Positions 6,770-14,771 are shown, numbered from the stretch's first letter. The stretch: DNA of 27,752 nt from Bacillota bacterium (GCA_023451115.1 JAEXFV010000130.1:1-27752), one strand, 5' to 3'. The notes: generated by a model not told the origin, from the letters alone. A program made the numbers and translations.

Positions 6770-7363
6770 ATGTGGATTTATCAGAAAAAACTGGAATACC
6801 CTGTGAACATTACGTCCCCCGACCCGCGTATGGCTAAAATGCTCATGGCCCAATATGGCGGCCCGGATTCCGAGCTGGCCGCGGGCTTACGCTATTTAAC
6901 CCAGCGTTACTCCATGCCGGATGATCGCTGCCGCGCAACCCTGACAGACATCGGTACGGAAGAAATGGCACACTGGGAAATGCTTGGCGTTATGATTGCG
7001 CAATGCATGAACGGCGCCAGCATTGAAGACCTCCGAGCCGCCGGCCTGGACGGCTACTACACCATGCACAATCATGGCGTATTTCCTGTGAACCCGGATG
7101 GCGTTCCTTTTACCGCGGCCTATATCCAGTGCACCGGCGATCCCATCGCTGATCTGCATGAGGATCTGGCAGCAGAGCAAAAGGCCCGCGCAACCTATGA
7201 GCACTTGATGGATCTTACCTGCAATCCCGAGGTACTGGACCCGCTGCGTTTCCTGCGGGAGCGGGAAATCGTGCACTTCCAGCGTTTTGGCGAATGTTTG
7301 GCTATCGTACAGGAGTTACAATGCAAAAACAGGTGCACCTGCCGGGGCTGCCGGATGCCGTAG
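6770..7363 (+). CDS. cotJC: CotJC, manganese-catalase-like spore coat protein
   Basis: This 197-residue protein belongs to the manganese catalase family. The five expected metal ligands are visible: Glu35 (SELAAGL), Glu65 and His68 (EEMAHWE), Glu136 (AAEQKAR) and His169 (REIVHFQRF), so a dimanganese site and peroxide-detoxifying activity are plausible. Like coat versions of the family, it is shorter than vegetative catalases. It starts at the ATG at 6770 behind AAGGAGG. The last 13 residues hold four Cys (185, 189, 191, 194), an unusual tail that may bind metal or cross-link the protein. A hairpin follows the stop codon, then the GH18 gene. Confidence 0.93.
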   Translation: MWIYQKKLEYPVNITSPDPRMAKMLMAQYGGPDSELAAGLRYLTQRYSMPDDRCRATLTDIGTEEMAHWEMLGVMIAQCMNGASIEDLRAAGLDGYYTMHNHGVFPVNPDGVPFTAAYIQCTGDPIADLHEDLAAEQKARATYEHLMDLTCNPEVLDPLRFLREREIVHFQRFGECLAIVQELQCKNRCTCRGCRMP

Positions 7364-7378
7364 CCTTGACCAGCCAAA

Positions 7379-7405
7379 AGGCGGGGGCAACCCCGCCTGT
7401 TCTTT
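7379..7405 (+). terminator. Hairpin between cotJC and the GH18 gene (partial terminator)
   Basis: AGGCGGGG (7379-7386), a GCAA loop and CCCCGCCT (7391-7398) form a strong stem followed by GTTCTTT. The interrupted T-tract suggests partial termination, so the hydrolase gene 17 bases further on may be expressed at a lower level from the same transcript. Confidence 0.65.
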
Positions 7406-7422
7406 CGTGATAGGAGGCCAGC

Positions 7423-8703
7423 ATGATCCTGTATACCCTGCAACCCGGCGACACAGTATTTGCGCTTGCCCAACGTTATGGTGTAAGCGCCGAAGATATC
7501 CTGCAGGACAACCAAATTGATAACCCCCAGCGGCTCCGGCCAGGACAAACGCTGATTATTCCAGTCGCTTACTGGGAGTATTATGTTACCCCTGGGCAGT
7601 CGCTTTATCAAATTGCGGAAGGATTCGGCGTGCCTCTTTCTCTTATCTTGGAGGCAAACCCGGATATCCAAAACCCTGCACTCATTCAAATCAACCAAAT
7701 GATTCGCATTCCTACCAGCTCTGTTCCCAAGCGAGGGATCGACGTAAACGGATATGCGTATCCCACCATTGCGCCTGAAATATTGGAAAATACCCTCCCT
7801 TTTCTCACTTATCTTTCCATATTTAGCTATGAGGCACAGCCGGACGGCTCCCTCTCCACAATCGATGATACCGATCTTATCGCCCTGGCGAAATCAGCGG
7901 GGGTAGCACCCATGATGGTGCTCACCAATCTGGCCTCTGCCGGACGGTTTGACAGTGATCTGGCGGGCACAATATTATCCAATCCTTCATTGCAGGATAC
8001 CCTGTTGGATCATGTGGAAGCAGTGCTGGAGGAAAAAGGGTACTGGGGGTTGGATATCGACTTTGAATATGTTTATGAAAACCAGCGGGAAGCCTACAAT
8101 GCCTTTTTAAGGCGTGCAGCGACACGTCTGCGCCCCCAAGGCTATCATCTATCCACCGCAGTGGCTCCCAAGCTGCGGGCCGATCAGCCCGGCCGCCTGT
8201 ATGAGGCCCATGATTACCCTGTTCATGGGGCTTTCATGGATCGTGTCATCATCATGACCTACGAATGGGGGTATCTCTATGGCCCGCCAATGGCGGTAGC
8301 ACCCATAGGCCCTGTAAGGCAAGTGTTAGATTATGCCGTATCCGCTATTCCTGCGGAAAAGATCCTGATGGGAATGCCCAATTACGGGTACGATTGGACG
8401 CTGCCTTATGTACAGGGCACGCCTGCCCGCTCCATTTCCAACCTTCAGGCGCTGGAAATTGCGCAACGTTACGGAGCAGATATTCAGTATGACGTGGACG
8501 CCCAGTCTCCCTATTTTTTCTATTATGATGAACAAGGGCGGCGACATGTGGTTTGGTTTGATGATGCCCGCAGCATACAGGCGCGTTTACAGCTGGTAGA
8601 AGAATACGGCCTTGCCGGCGTAAGTTATTGGACCATTGACAACTTCTTTCTGCCCAATTGGCTGGTGCTTACCAGCATGTACCGTGTCAATAAGGTACTC
8701 TAA
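7423..8703 (+). CDS. LysM/GH18 spore peptidoglycan glycosidase (SleL/YaaH-like)
   Basis: This 426-residue protein has two LysM cell-wall-binding repeats (about 2-47 and 52-97) and a glycoside hydrolase family 18 domain from about 105 to the end. The catalytic signature is Asp211-Ile-Asp213-Phe-Glu215 in GLDIDFEYV, with Glu215 as the acid. MTYEWGY (about 278-284) and GVSYWTID (about 399-406) are further family landmarks. The architecture is that of SleL/YaaH/YdhD enzymes, which act on spore cortex peptidoglycan during germination. The absence of a signal peptide is normal for these, as they are made in the mother cell and deposited in the coat. Its position right after cotJC supports a sporulation role. 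The start has AGGAGG upstream. Confidence 0.92.
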   Translation: MILYTLQPGDTVFALAQRYGVSAEDILQDNQIDNPQRLRPGQTLIIPVAYWEYYVTPGQSLYQIAEGFGVPLSLILEANPDIQNPALIQINQMIRIPTSSVPKRGIDVNGYAYPTIAPEILENTLPFLTYLSIFSYEAQPDGSLSTIDDTDLIALAKSAGVAPMMVLTNLASAGRFDSDLAGTILSNPSLQDTLLDHVEAVLEEKGYWGLDIDFEYVYENQREAYNAFLRRAATRLRPQGYHLSTAVAPKLRADQPGRLYEAHDYPVHGAFMDRVIIMTYEWGYLYGPPMAVAPIGPVRQVLDYAVSAIPAEKILMGMPNYGYDWTLPYVQGTPARSISNLQALEIAQRYGADIQYDVDAQSPYFFYYDEQGRRHVVWFDDARSIQARLQLVEEYGLAGVSYWTIDNFFLPNWLVLTSMYRVNKVL

Positions 8704-8709
8704 ATCAAT

Positions 8710-8732
8710 ATCCCCCGGCAAAGCCGGGGGAT
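8710..8732. terminator. Hairpin between the convergent GH18 and tdk genes
   Basis: ATCCCCCGGC, a three-base AAA loop and GCCGGGGGAT form a perfect ten-base stem seven bases past the GH18 stop codon. The T-tract is weak on both strands (CTGTTTTG some ten bases later on the plus strand), but the position suits termination of the coat transcript. Confidence 0.6.
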
Positions 8733-8772
8733 ACGCATCTGTTTTGCAGAAGCCGCTGACAATATAGTTTGT

Positions 8773-9378
8773 TCATGTTTCATACTTTTTCTCGCCACCA
8801 TCCCCTGCGCGTAAGCCGGGGCCAGGATCGCCCAGAGCCCAATGCTTGCGACACAGGCTAATGTATTTATCATTAGCGCCTAGCACAACTTGCTCTCCCA
8901 CTTTAGTAATACCGCCTTTGCCATCCAGCCGGGCATTGCAGATGGCTTTACGCCCGCACCAGCATATGGTTTTGATCTCCTCAATGGTATCCGCCCAGGC
9001 CATCAGCCACTGGCTGCCTTCAAAAAAATTCCCCTGGAAATCCGCCCGCAGCCCATAGCAGATTACCGGCACGTTGTAGTCATCCACAATCTTCACTAGC
9101 ATCTCTACTTCCGGCTTGGTCAGGAATTGGGCTTCATCCACAATAATGCAATCATAAGTATGGGCCTTCACTCTTTCCAGATCCATATCCTGGAACAACA
9201 GGCAATCGTCCGCCAACCCGCTGCGGGAGCGGACTTGGCTTATTCCATCCCGCAAATCAGTGGCCGGTTTTACCAGCAAAGCGTTTTGCCCCCGCTCACT
9301 GTAATTATATTTTACCATAATGGCATTGGCGGTTTTGCTGGACCCCATAGCCCCGTAGCGGTAATAAAGCTTTGCCAT
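8773..9378 (-). CDS. tdk: Thymidine kinase (type II, TK1-like)
   Basis: This 201-residue cytoplasmic enzyme phosphorylates thymidine to dTMP in pyrimidine salvage. It has the P-loop YGAMGSSKT (residues 8-16), DEAQF with catalytic Glu82 (81-85), and a zinc-binding set Cys139, Cys141, Cys176 and His179. The first cysteine pair is spaced C-x-C instead of the more usual C-x2-C. A polar, Gly-rich tail of about 20 residues follows the zinc region. The ATG comes directly after the stop codon of the upstream permease gene, so it is the last gene of the nucleoside-uptake cluster and likely translationally coupled to it. Confidence 0.94.
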   Translation of the reverse strand: MAKLYYRYGAMGSSKTANAIMVKYNYSERGQNALLVKPATDLRDGISQVRSRSGLADDCLLFQDMDLERVKAHTYDCIIVDEAQFLTKPEVEMLVKIVDDYNVPVICYGLRADFQGNFFEGSQWLMAWADTIEEIKTICWCGRKAICNARLDGKGGITKVGEQVVLGANDKYISLCRKHWALGDPGPGLRAGDGGEKKYET

Positions 9379-10365
9379 TTATCTTGCTCCCTTGTCGTAG
9401 GGCACGCCCTCCGCCTTGGGAGCCCTGGATTTTTTGGAGGTCAGCACCAGTACAATCATCGTGACAATATAGGGCAGCATCAGATAAATGTATTCACTGG
9501 ACTTTACGTTTTCAAAGCTTGGCAAAAATGGGATGCTTCCACTGTAGGAGCCAATGATTTTAAACAGTGCAAAAAACAATGACGCACCCAAAATGTTTAA
9601 CGGTTTCCAGTTGCCAAAGATCATAACCGCCAAAGCCAGGAAGCCATAGCCCGCTACTGCGGATTGAAATCCTGATCCTGCGGCCACCGTATAAGCCAGG
9701 CCACCAATCCCACCTAAAAATCCCGAAATGCAAACGCCTGCATACCGCATCCGATATACGTTGATGCCCACGCTGTCCGCTGCCTGGGGATGCTCGCCGC
9801 AAGCGCGCAGCCGCAGCCCAAACCGGGTTTTATACAAAAAGATTACGGTGAGCACCAGCAGCAAAATAGCAACCGGTGTGGTCAGGTAAAAGCTCTTGAA
9901 CAAAAAGTTCTGCAAAAAAGTATCCTGCACTTCCAAACCGAAGTTTGCCTGTGTAATTCGCGTCCAAGTAGGGATGAGAATGGTGGTTTGCCCCTGGCCC
10001 TGAATAGCCCAAGTAATGGTAATGGCCAAAGCAGGCGCCAGCATATTCAGCGCGGTTCCACCAATCGTCTGATCCGCTTTCAGATTGATGGAGGCAAACG
10101 CCAGCAATAGAGAATACACCATGCCGGAAAGAGCGGCCACCAAGATCGCCACCAGCATCCCTAGCTGAGGTTGGGTAGCGCCCCAGCCCGCCGCGTCCAA
10201 AGCCCGCAAGGTTAGGCAGCTGAACAGCGCACCTACTACCATAATGCCTTCCAGGGCAATGTTGATCACGCCGCTGCGCTCCGAAAACATGCCGCCCAGG
10301 GCCACCAACAGTAGCGGCACAGCAAATACAATGGTTGCGCTGAGAATATCCGCTAATATTTTCAT
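9379..10365 (-). CDS. Nucleoside ABC transporter permease (NupQ/YufQ-like)
   Basis: This 328-residue permease of the BPD_transp_2 family has about eight to ten hydrophobic segments. Conserved motifs include SGVINIALEGIM near residues 31-42 and GLRLRACGEHPQAADSVGIN in the middle, both typical of the second permease of BMP-dependent nucleoside importers. With the other permease it should form the membrane channel that takes up nucleosides. Its ATG overlaps the stop of the preceding permease gene by four bases, and tdk starts right after its own stop. The exact substrate is inferred from the family and from the neighbouring thymidine kinase. Confidence 0.9.
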   Translation of the reverse strand: MKILADILSATIVFAVPLLLVALGGMFSERSGVINIALEGIMVVGALFSCLTLRALDAAGWGATQPQLGMLVAILVAALSGMVYSLLLAFASINLKADQTIGGTALNMLAPALAITITWAIQGQGQTTILIPTWTRITQANFGLEVQDTFLQNFLFKSFYLTTPVAILLLVLTVIFLYKTRFGLRLRACGEHPQAADSVGINVYRMRYAGVCISGFLGGIGGLAYTVAAGSGFQSAVAGYGFLALAVMIFGNWKPLNILGASLFFALFKIIGSYSGSIPFLPSFENVKSSEYIYLMLPYIVTMIVLVLTSKKSRAPKAEGVPYDKGAR

Positions 10366-11522
10366 GCGTCTTGTTCCTCGCTTTCCTCAACCTTTTGTTT
10401 CCCCGCTGCATCTGGCAGCGCGGGCTCCTCTTCCCCGCCCTCCTTCACGCGGATCGCTCTGGCAATAAGCGTACGCATCAGTAGAGCAAACGCTGCAAGG
10501 TAAATAATCGCAGCAATGATAATATCGATGATTTCTTTTACAAATTCCGGCTGCATCGCGTCGCCTCCTACTTGAATGTAGGAAATAAACAGCGAGCTGA
10601 ATACGGTGCCAATGGGATGAGACGATGCCAGCAGAGCAGCTGAAATGCCGTTAAAGCCCATAGCAAGCAGACTTTTTACCAATGTATATTGGGCAGTACC
10701 GCTTAAGTAATACAGGCCGCCGCCAACGCCTGCCAGGGCACCTGCAATCACCATGGACAGCACAATGTTGCGTTTTGCGTTGATGCCGGCATAGATACTC
10801 GCGTTTCGGTTGTATCCGCACGCTTTGAGCTCATAACCAAAAGTGGTTTTAAAAAGGATGATCCATACCACCACTGCAAAAAGTATGGCAATAAAGATGC
10901 CGATATTCATATAGTTAGAGTCCATCAACTCGTTGAGCCCCGCTTTGGGGATAATGCCGGCAGGGTTAGCGGAGGCCAGGCTGGCGGTACGGTCTTTATT
11001 TACAGCCCCCCAATAGTTTGCCAGCATCATGGGCATGTTGTTCAGGGCCAGGTTTACGCCGAACAGGCCAATCCAGTTAAACATAATCGAAGTAATTACC
11101 TCGTTCACGTTGAAATTGGCTTTAAAAATGCCGGGGATTGCTCCCCAGATAGCGCCACCTACCATAGCCGCAAGCAACCCCAGATACCAAGGCAGCTGAA
11201 ACTGGATGACCGTGACCAGCGCACAAAACGCGCCCACCGTATATTGCCCGGTGGCTCCAATATTAAATAGCCCCGTTTTAAAAGCAAAGCCCACAGAAAG
11301 GCCCGTCATCACCAATGGGGCAGCCTGATAAAGCACCTTTGCCAACTTGTCCAGCGATGCAAAACCGGTTACCAGGATTTGCCGGAACCCATGCATGGCA
11401 AAGGGGGGATTAAATGCAAACAGCAAAACCAGCCCCACCAGTAGCCCCACCAGAATCGACGCCAGCGAGGCCAGGCAGCTGATAAATCCTTTTTTATGAA
11501 CAAAGTGCTTGATCTTATTCAT
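10362..11522 (-). CDS. Nucleoside ABC transporter permease (NupP/YufP-like)
   Basis: The product is a 386-residue membrane protein of the BPD_transp_2 family. Hydrophobic segments begin at about residue 16 (CLASLASILVGLLVGLVLLF). Family landmarks are TGLFNIGATGQYTVGAF near residues 83-99 and FGYELKACGYNRNASIYAGI near 223-242. The last 35 residues are charged and Pro/Glu-rich. It pairs with the permease encoded immediately downstream. Its start lies eight bases inside the end of the ATPase gene, so these genes are tightly coupled. The ATG at 11522 is preceded by GGGAAG. Confidence 0.9.
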   Translation of the reverse strand: MNKIKHFVHKKGFISCLASLASILVGLLVGLVLLFAFNPPFAMHGFRQILVTGFASLDKLAKVLYQAAPLVMTGLSVGFAFKTGLFNIGATGQYTVGAFCALVTVIQFQLPWYLGLLAAMVGGAIWGAIPGIFKANFNVNEVITSIMFNWIGLFGVNLALNNMPMMLANYWGAVNKDRTASLASANPAGIIPKAGLNELMDSNYMNIGIFIAILFAVVVWIILFKTTFGYELKACGYNRNASIYAGINAKRNIVLSMVIAGALAGVGGGLYYLSGTAQYTLVKSLLAMGFNGISAALLASSHPIGTVFSSLFISYIQVGGDAMQPEFVKEIIDIIIAAIIYLAAFALLMRTLIARAIRVKEGGEEEPALPDAAGKQKVEESEEQDA

Positions 11523-13065
11523 GCTTCCCGTCCTCGCTTTCCCGGGCAGAGCGCTTGGCGCCCGACATATACAGGCCTAACTCGCTTACCGTGGTCTTCT
11601 TGGGGTCGAACTCGCCCACGATTTCCCCTTCGTACATCACCAGGATACGGTCGCTTACATTCATTACTTCATCCAGCTCCAACGAAATCAGCAACACCGC
11701 TTTGCCTGCATCACGCTGGGCCACCAACTGCTTATGGATATATTCAATGGCGCCAACATCAAGGCCTCTGGTTGGCTGCACAGCCACTAACAATTCCGGG
11801 GCCTTATCGATTTCCCGGGCAATAATCGCTTTTTGCTGGTTTCCCCCTGACATGCTGCGCGCTACGGTTACCGGCCCCTGGCCGCTGCGAATGTCGTATT
11901 GCTGGATCAATTTATTGGCATACTCCCGCACGGCATCCTGTTTGATGAACCCCTTCTGCTGGAACTGGGGCTGCCAATAGCGCTGCAACACTAAGTTTTG
12001 CTCCAGCGTGTAATCCAAAACCAACCCGTATTTATGCCGATCCTCCGGAATATGGCTCATACCCAGCTTGCTGCGTTCCCGAATAGCAGCAGATGTAATA
12101 TCCTTTCCGCAAAGGGCGATATGGCCTGCGCTTAATTTTTCCAGGCCTGTCAATGCCGCTACAAACTCGCTTTGTCCGTTGCCCTCTATGCCCGCCAGGC
12201 ATACAATTTCTCCCCGTTTTACCTGGAAGGAAACATTTTTTACCGCATTGTTTTTATGCAGTTTACTGGGCACCGTCACTCCATCAACCGTCAAAATGGT
12301 CTCCCCGGGGGTTGCCTCTTGCTTATCCACAGAAAAGCTCACATCCCGGCCTACCATCATTTTGGATAGTTCTTCCTTTGTGGTGTCCTTTATTTCCACT
12401 GTGCCGATGCACTTGCCTTTTCGTAACACAGTACACCGGTCGGCTACTGCCATGATCTCATTGAGTTTGTGGGTAATAAACAGAATAGATTTTCCCTCTT
12501 TGGTAAACCCCCGCATGATTTCCATCAGCTCGTCTATCTCCTGAGGCGTCAACACAGCGGTAGGTTCGTCAAAAATCAGGATTTCATTGTCCCGATACAG
12601 CATTTTGAGAATCTCTACCCTTTGCTGCATCCCTACGGATATATCCTCAATGAGCGCGTCCGGATCCACCTTCAGCCCATACCGTTCGCTCAGTTCCAGC
12701 ACTTTTGCATGGGCTTCCTTTTTCTGCAAAAACCCAATTTTATTGGGTTCCACCCCAAGTATGATATTATCCAGCACGGAAAAAACCTCCACCAGTTTAA
12801 AGTGCTGGTGTACCATGCCAATATTCAAATCGTTTGCATCATTGGGATTTTTAATATGCACGATCTGGCCATTCTTCTTAATCACGCCGGATTCCGGTTG
12901 ATATAATCCAAAAAGCACGCTCATCAGCGTGGATTTGCCAGCGCCGTTTTCCCCCAGCAGCGCGTGCACTTCGCCCTGCTTTAATTGCAAAGTGATATCG
13001 TCGTTGGCCTTGATACCCGGAAATTCTTTTGTGATGTTCAGCATTTCGATGATATATTCGCTCAT
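11515..13065 (-). CDS. Nucleoside ABC transporter ATP-binding protein, two ATPase domains (NupO/YufO-like)
   Basis: This protein of about 516 residues is a tandem ATPase like RbsA and YufO. Domain 1 has Walker A GENGAGKST (38-46), signature SVGMQQRVEILK and Walker B FDEPTAVLTP. Domain 2 has the usual degenerate Walker A (GIEGNGQSE), signature SMSGGNQQKAIIA and QPTRGLD. It drives nucleoside import through the two permeases. I start it at the ATG at 13065, eight bases from GGGGAG. An in-frame GTG at 13071 overlaps that ribosome binding site and is unlikely. A gap of about 285 bases separates it from the binding-protein gene and contains a terminator-like hairpin. Confidence 0.93.
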   Translation of the reverse strand: MSEYIIEMLNITKEFPGIKANDDITLQLKQGEVHALLGENGAGKSTLMSVLFGLYQPESGVIKKNGQIVHIKNPNDANDLNIGMVHQHFKLVEVFSVLDNIILGVEPNKIGFLQKKEAHAKVLELSERYGLKVDPDALIEDISVGMQQRVEILKMLYRDNEILIFDEPTAVLTPQEIDELMEIMRGFTKEGKSILFITHKLNEIMAVADRCTVLRKGKCIGTVEIKDTTKEELSKMMVGRDVSFSVDKQEATPGETILTVDGVTVPSKLHKNNAVKNVSFQVKRGEIVCLAGIEGNGQSEFVAALTGLEKLSAGHIALCGKDITSAAIRERSKLGMSHIPEDRHKYGLVLDYTLEQNLVLQRYWQPQFQQKGFIKQDAVREYANKLIQQYDIRSGQGPVTVARSMSGGNQQKAIIAREIDKAPELLVAVQPTRGLDVGAIEYIHKQLVAQRDAGKAVLLISLELDEVMNVSDRILVMYEGEIVGEFDPKKTTVSELGLYMSGAKRSARESEDGKHE

Positions 13066-13219
13066 GTACACTCCCCTTTGACCAAATTTTCCCTATTCGC
13101 ACAGCGCCATAGGAATAATGGATAAATAATAGCAATGTAGAAAACCGAGTAGCGCCACACACGAGTTGGAAAACAGGCTTGATCCTATTTCAGATAGCCA
13201 AAGCCACTGGCGTTGACAT

Positions 13220-13254
13220 CCCCGTCTTGTTGGCAATTCCCATTCCAACAGGGG
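13220..13254 (-). other. Interrupted stem-loop in the bmp-ATPase spacer
   Basis: CCCC and TGTTGG on one side pair with CCAACA and GGGG on the other, with four unpaired bases (GTCT) on one arm and an 11-base loop. It lies between the terminator-like hairpin and the ATPase start. It may protect the 5' end of the downstream mRNA. No T-tract follows. Confidence 0.3.
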
Positions 13255-13278
13255 TAAAATATTGAAGGGATAAACTGT

Positions 13279-13316
13279 AAAAACAAGATTGGGGCCGGGC
13301 TAAAGCCCAGCCCCCG
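13279..13316 (-). terminator. Terminator/attenuator after the nucleoside-binding lipoprotein gene
   Basis: On the minus strand GGGGCTGGGC, a TTTA loop and GCCCGGCCCC form a strong stem with one wobble pair, followed by AATCTTGTTTTTA. It lies about 35 bases past the stop codon. Partial readthrough would give more binding protein than transporter subunits, a common arrangement in ABC importers. Confidence 0.75.
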
Positions 13317-13349
13317 TAGCCCAGTCAAACTGACAAAGGGTCAGCGCAA

Positions 13350-14510
13350 TTAGTTCTGATAATCCACCGCAACGTCTACAGCAGGCGCTGCATCGATAGC
13401 GTCAGATACCACCAGTTCACCGCTCTTGAGTTTGCCGTACAACGCGTTGTACTCGTCAACGGTAAAGGTGTTAAACCGCCAAGCCTCGTCATTGGTAGGC
13501 AGGCCAACGCTGTCATTGGAGGCGCCGAACTTGGTCTCTTTGCCGCCCCAGCTTTCAGGCCATACGCCGTTGTTGGCATACAGCTCGGTGAGAGCCGCTT
13601 CTACAGAAGGCGCCAGCGCTTTGAAAGCGGAAGTGATGATCAGCTCGGAGTCTCCGCTCTGGTCACGGTCAACGCCGATTACCTTGGCGCCCGCTTCTTC
13701 TGCTGCGCCAATAGCGGACAGGTAAATGCCGCCGCCACAGGCAAATACTACTTCGGTGCCTTCGGTGTACCAGCCAGCCATTTTGGTCTTGATGTCATCA
13801 GAAGGCGCGAAAGAGTCGCAGTACCAGTGCTTGATCTCGATGTCCGCAACATTTCCCAGTTCCTTTGCGGCATCGTTTACGCCCTGCACAAAGCCATAGC
13901 CAAAGCGTACTACAGCGGGAACCGCCATACCACCCAGGAAGCCCAGCTTGGTGTAGCCGTCTTTAACAGCCGCATAGCCGGCGCAGTAGCCAGCCTGCTC
14001 TTCCTGATAGGTAATCAGGGCCGTGTTGGCAGCGGGTTCCGGCAGGTCAGTCAGGCTTACGTCCAGAACCATGAACATTACCTCAGGATATTCATCCTGC
14101 AGGGCAGTGATGGCGCCGGTAAACAGATAACCGGGGCAAGCCACTACCTTGGCGCCCTTTTCAATAGCGGTTTTGATGGTCTCGATACGGGCCTCGTCGC
14201 TATCCTCAGAGGGGCGATAATAATTGTAGGTTTTGTTATTGGCTTTGGCATAGGCCTCTACGCCTTCCCAGGTTCCCTGGTTAAAGGATTTGTCATCGAT
14301 GTTACCAACGTCGGTAACCAGTGCGATTTCGTATGTGCCCTCAGCGGGAGCTTCGGACTCTGCCGGCTGTTCCTGGGTAGGTTCTGCCGGTGCTTCGGAA
14401 GCAGCCGGTGCCTCGGAAGCAGCAGGAGCCGGGGTAGACTGTTGGGCGCAGCCCACAACGGCGAACGCCAACAACATCAGCGCCAATACCATGGCAAATG
14501 CTTTTTTCAT
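13350..14510 (-). CDS. BMP family nucleoside-binding lipoprotein (NupN/YufN-like)
   Basis: This 386-residue lipoprotein has a signal peptide ending at Val-Val-Gly-Cys (Cys21) and an Ala/Glu/Pro repeat linker of about 30 residues that tethers the binding domain. The domain begins YEIALVTDVGNIDDKSFNQG, the hallmark of the basic membrane protein family that binds nucleosides for ABC import. Further landmarks are CPGYLFTGAI, GFLGGMAVPAVVRFGYGFVQG and VVFACGGG. I start it at the ATG at 14510, 10 bases after AGGAGG. The in-frame ATG at 14531 has no ribosome binding site and would spoil the signal peptide. It is the first gene of the uptake cluster and has its own promoter. Confidence 0.94.
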   Translation of the reverse strand: MKKAFAMVLALMLLAFAVVGCAQQSTPAPAASEAPAASEAPAEPTQEQPAESEAPAEGTYEIALVTDVGNIDDKSFNQGTWEGVEAYAKANNKTYNYYRPSEDSDEARIETIKTAIEKGAKVVACPGYLFTGAITALQDEYPEVMFMVLDVSLTDLPEPAANTALITYQEEQAGYCAGYAAVKDGYTKLGFLGGMAVPAVVRFGYGFVQGVNDAAKELGNVADIEIKHWYCDSFAPSDDIKTKMAGWYTEGTEVVFACGGGIYLSAIGAAEEAGAKVIGVDRDQSGDSELIITSAFKALAPSVEAALTELYANNGVWPESWGGKETKFGASNDSVGLPTNDEAWRFNTFTVDEYNALYGKLKSGELVVSDAIDAAPAVDVAVDYQN

Positions 14511-14559
14511 TGGAATCGTTCCTCCTAACATTTTTTACGGCTTATGCCGCATTTGGCCA

Positions 14560-14577
14560 TTGTGATTTCAATCACAA
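14560..14577. promoter_or_regulatory. TGTGA-N6-TCACA palindrome in the leader of the nucleoside-binding lipoprotein gene
   Basis: TTGTGAT (14560-14566) and ATCACAA (14571-14577) form a perfect inverted repeat that includes TGTGA-N6-TCACA, the half-site pattern bound by CRP/FNR-family regulators. It lies about 15 bases downstream of the -10 box on the minus strand, a repressor-type position. It could instead act as an RNA hairpin. A second small hairpin (ACGGC-TTAT-GCCGC, 14537-14550) follows in the same leader. Confidence 0.5.
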
Positions 14578-14591
14578 CGGACCATAAAAGG

Positions 14592-14600
14592 ATTATATCA
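14592..14600 (-). promoter_or_regulatory. Extended -10 promoter of the nucleoside-binding lipoprotein gene
   Basis: The minus strand reads TGA followed by a perfect TATAAT (14597-14592). The -35 region at the right distance is only weakly T-rich (TTTCTT). Transcription would start near 14585, leaving a leader of about 75 bases. Confidence 0.65.
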
Positions 14601-14665
14601 AATTTGCACCGGTAAAGAAAGGAAAATATCAGGAATATACTTTCCTGTCCCTCATGAAATTAAGG

Positions 14666-14694
14666 TTGACTTCCACCATCAACTCACGTATAAT
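14666..14694 (+). promoter_or_regulatory. SigA-type promoter of rpsU
   Basis: TTGACT (14666-14671), a 17-base spacer and a perfect TATAAT (14689-14694). This is the closest match to the vegetative consensus in the window. The transcript would have a leader of about 70 bases before rpsU. Confidence 0.88.
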
Positions 14695-14771
14695 GTGTCT
14701 GTGTTTTGCACAGCTTAAACGCTCAGGCAACGGCACTGCGTAACGTTGCATCAGAGGGGAGGGAAAAGGAA

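Noticed and set aside
14511..14600. Purine riboswitch ahead of the nucleoside-binding lipoprotein gene
   Set aside because: The leader is only about 75 bases and contains two simple hairpins. I could not find the three-way junction or conserved loop bases of a purine aptamer, and there is no terminator before the start codon.
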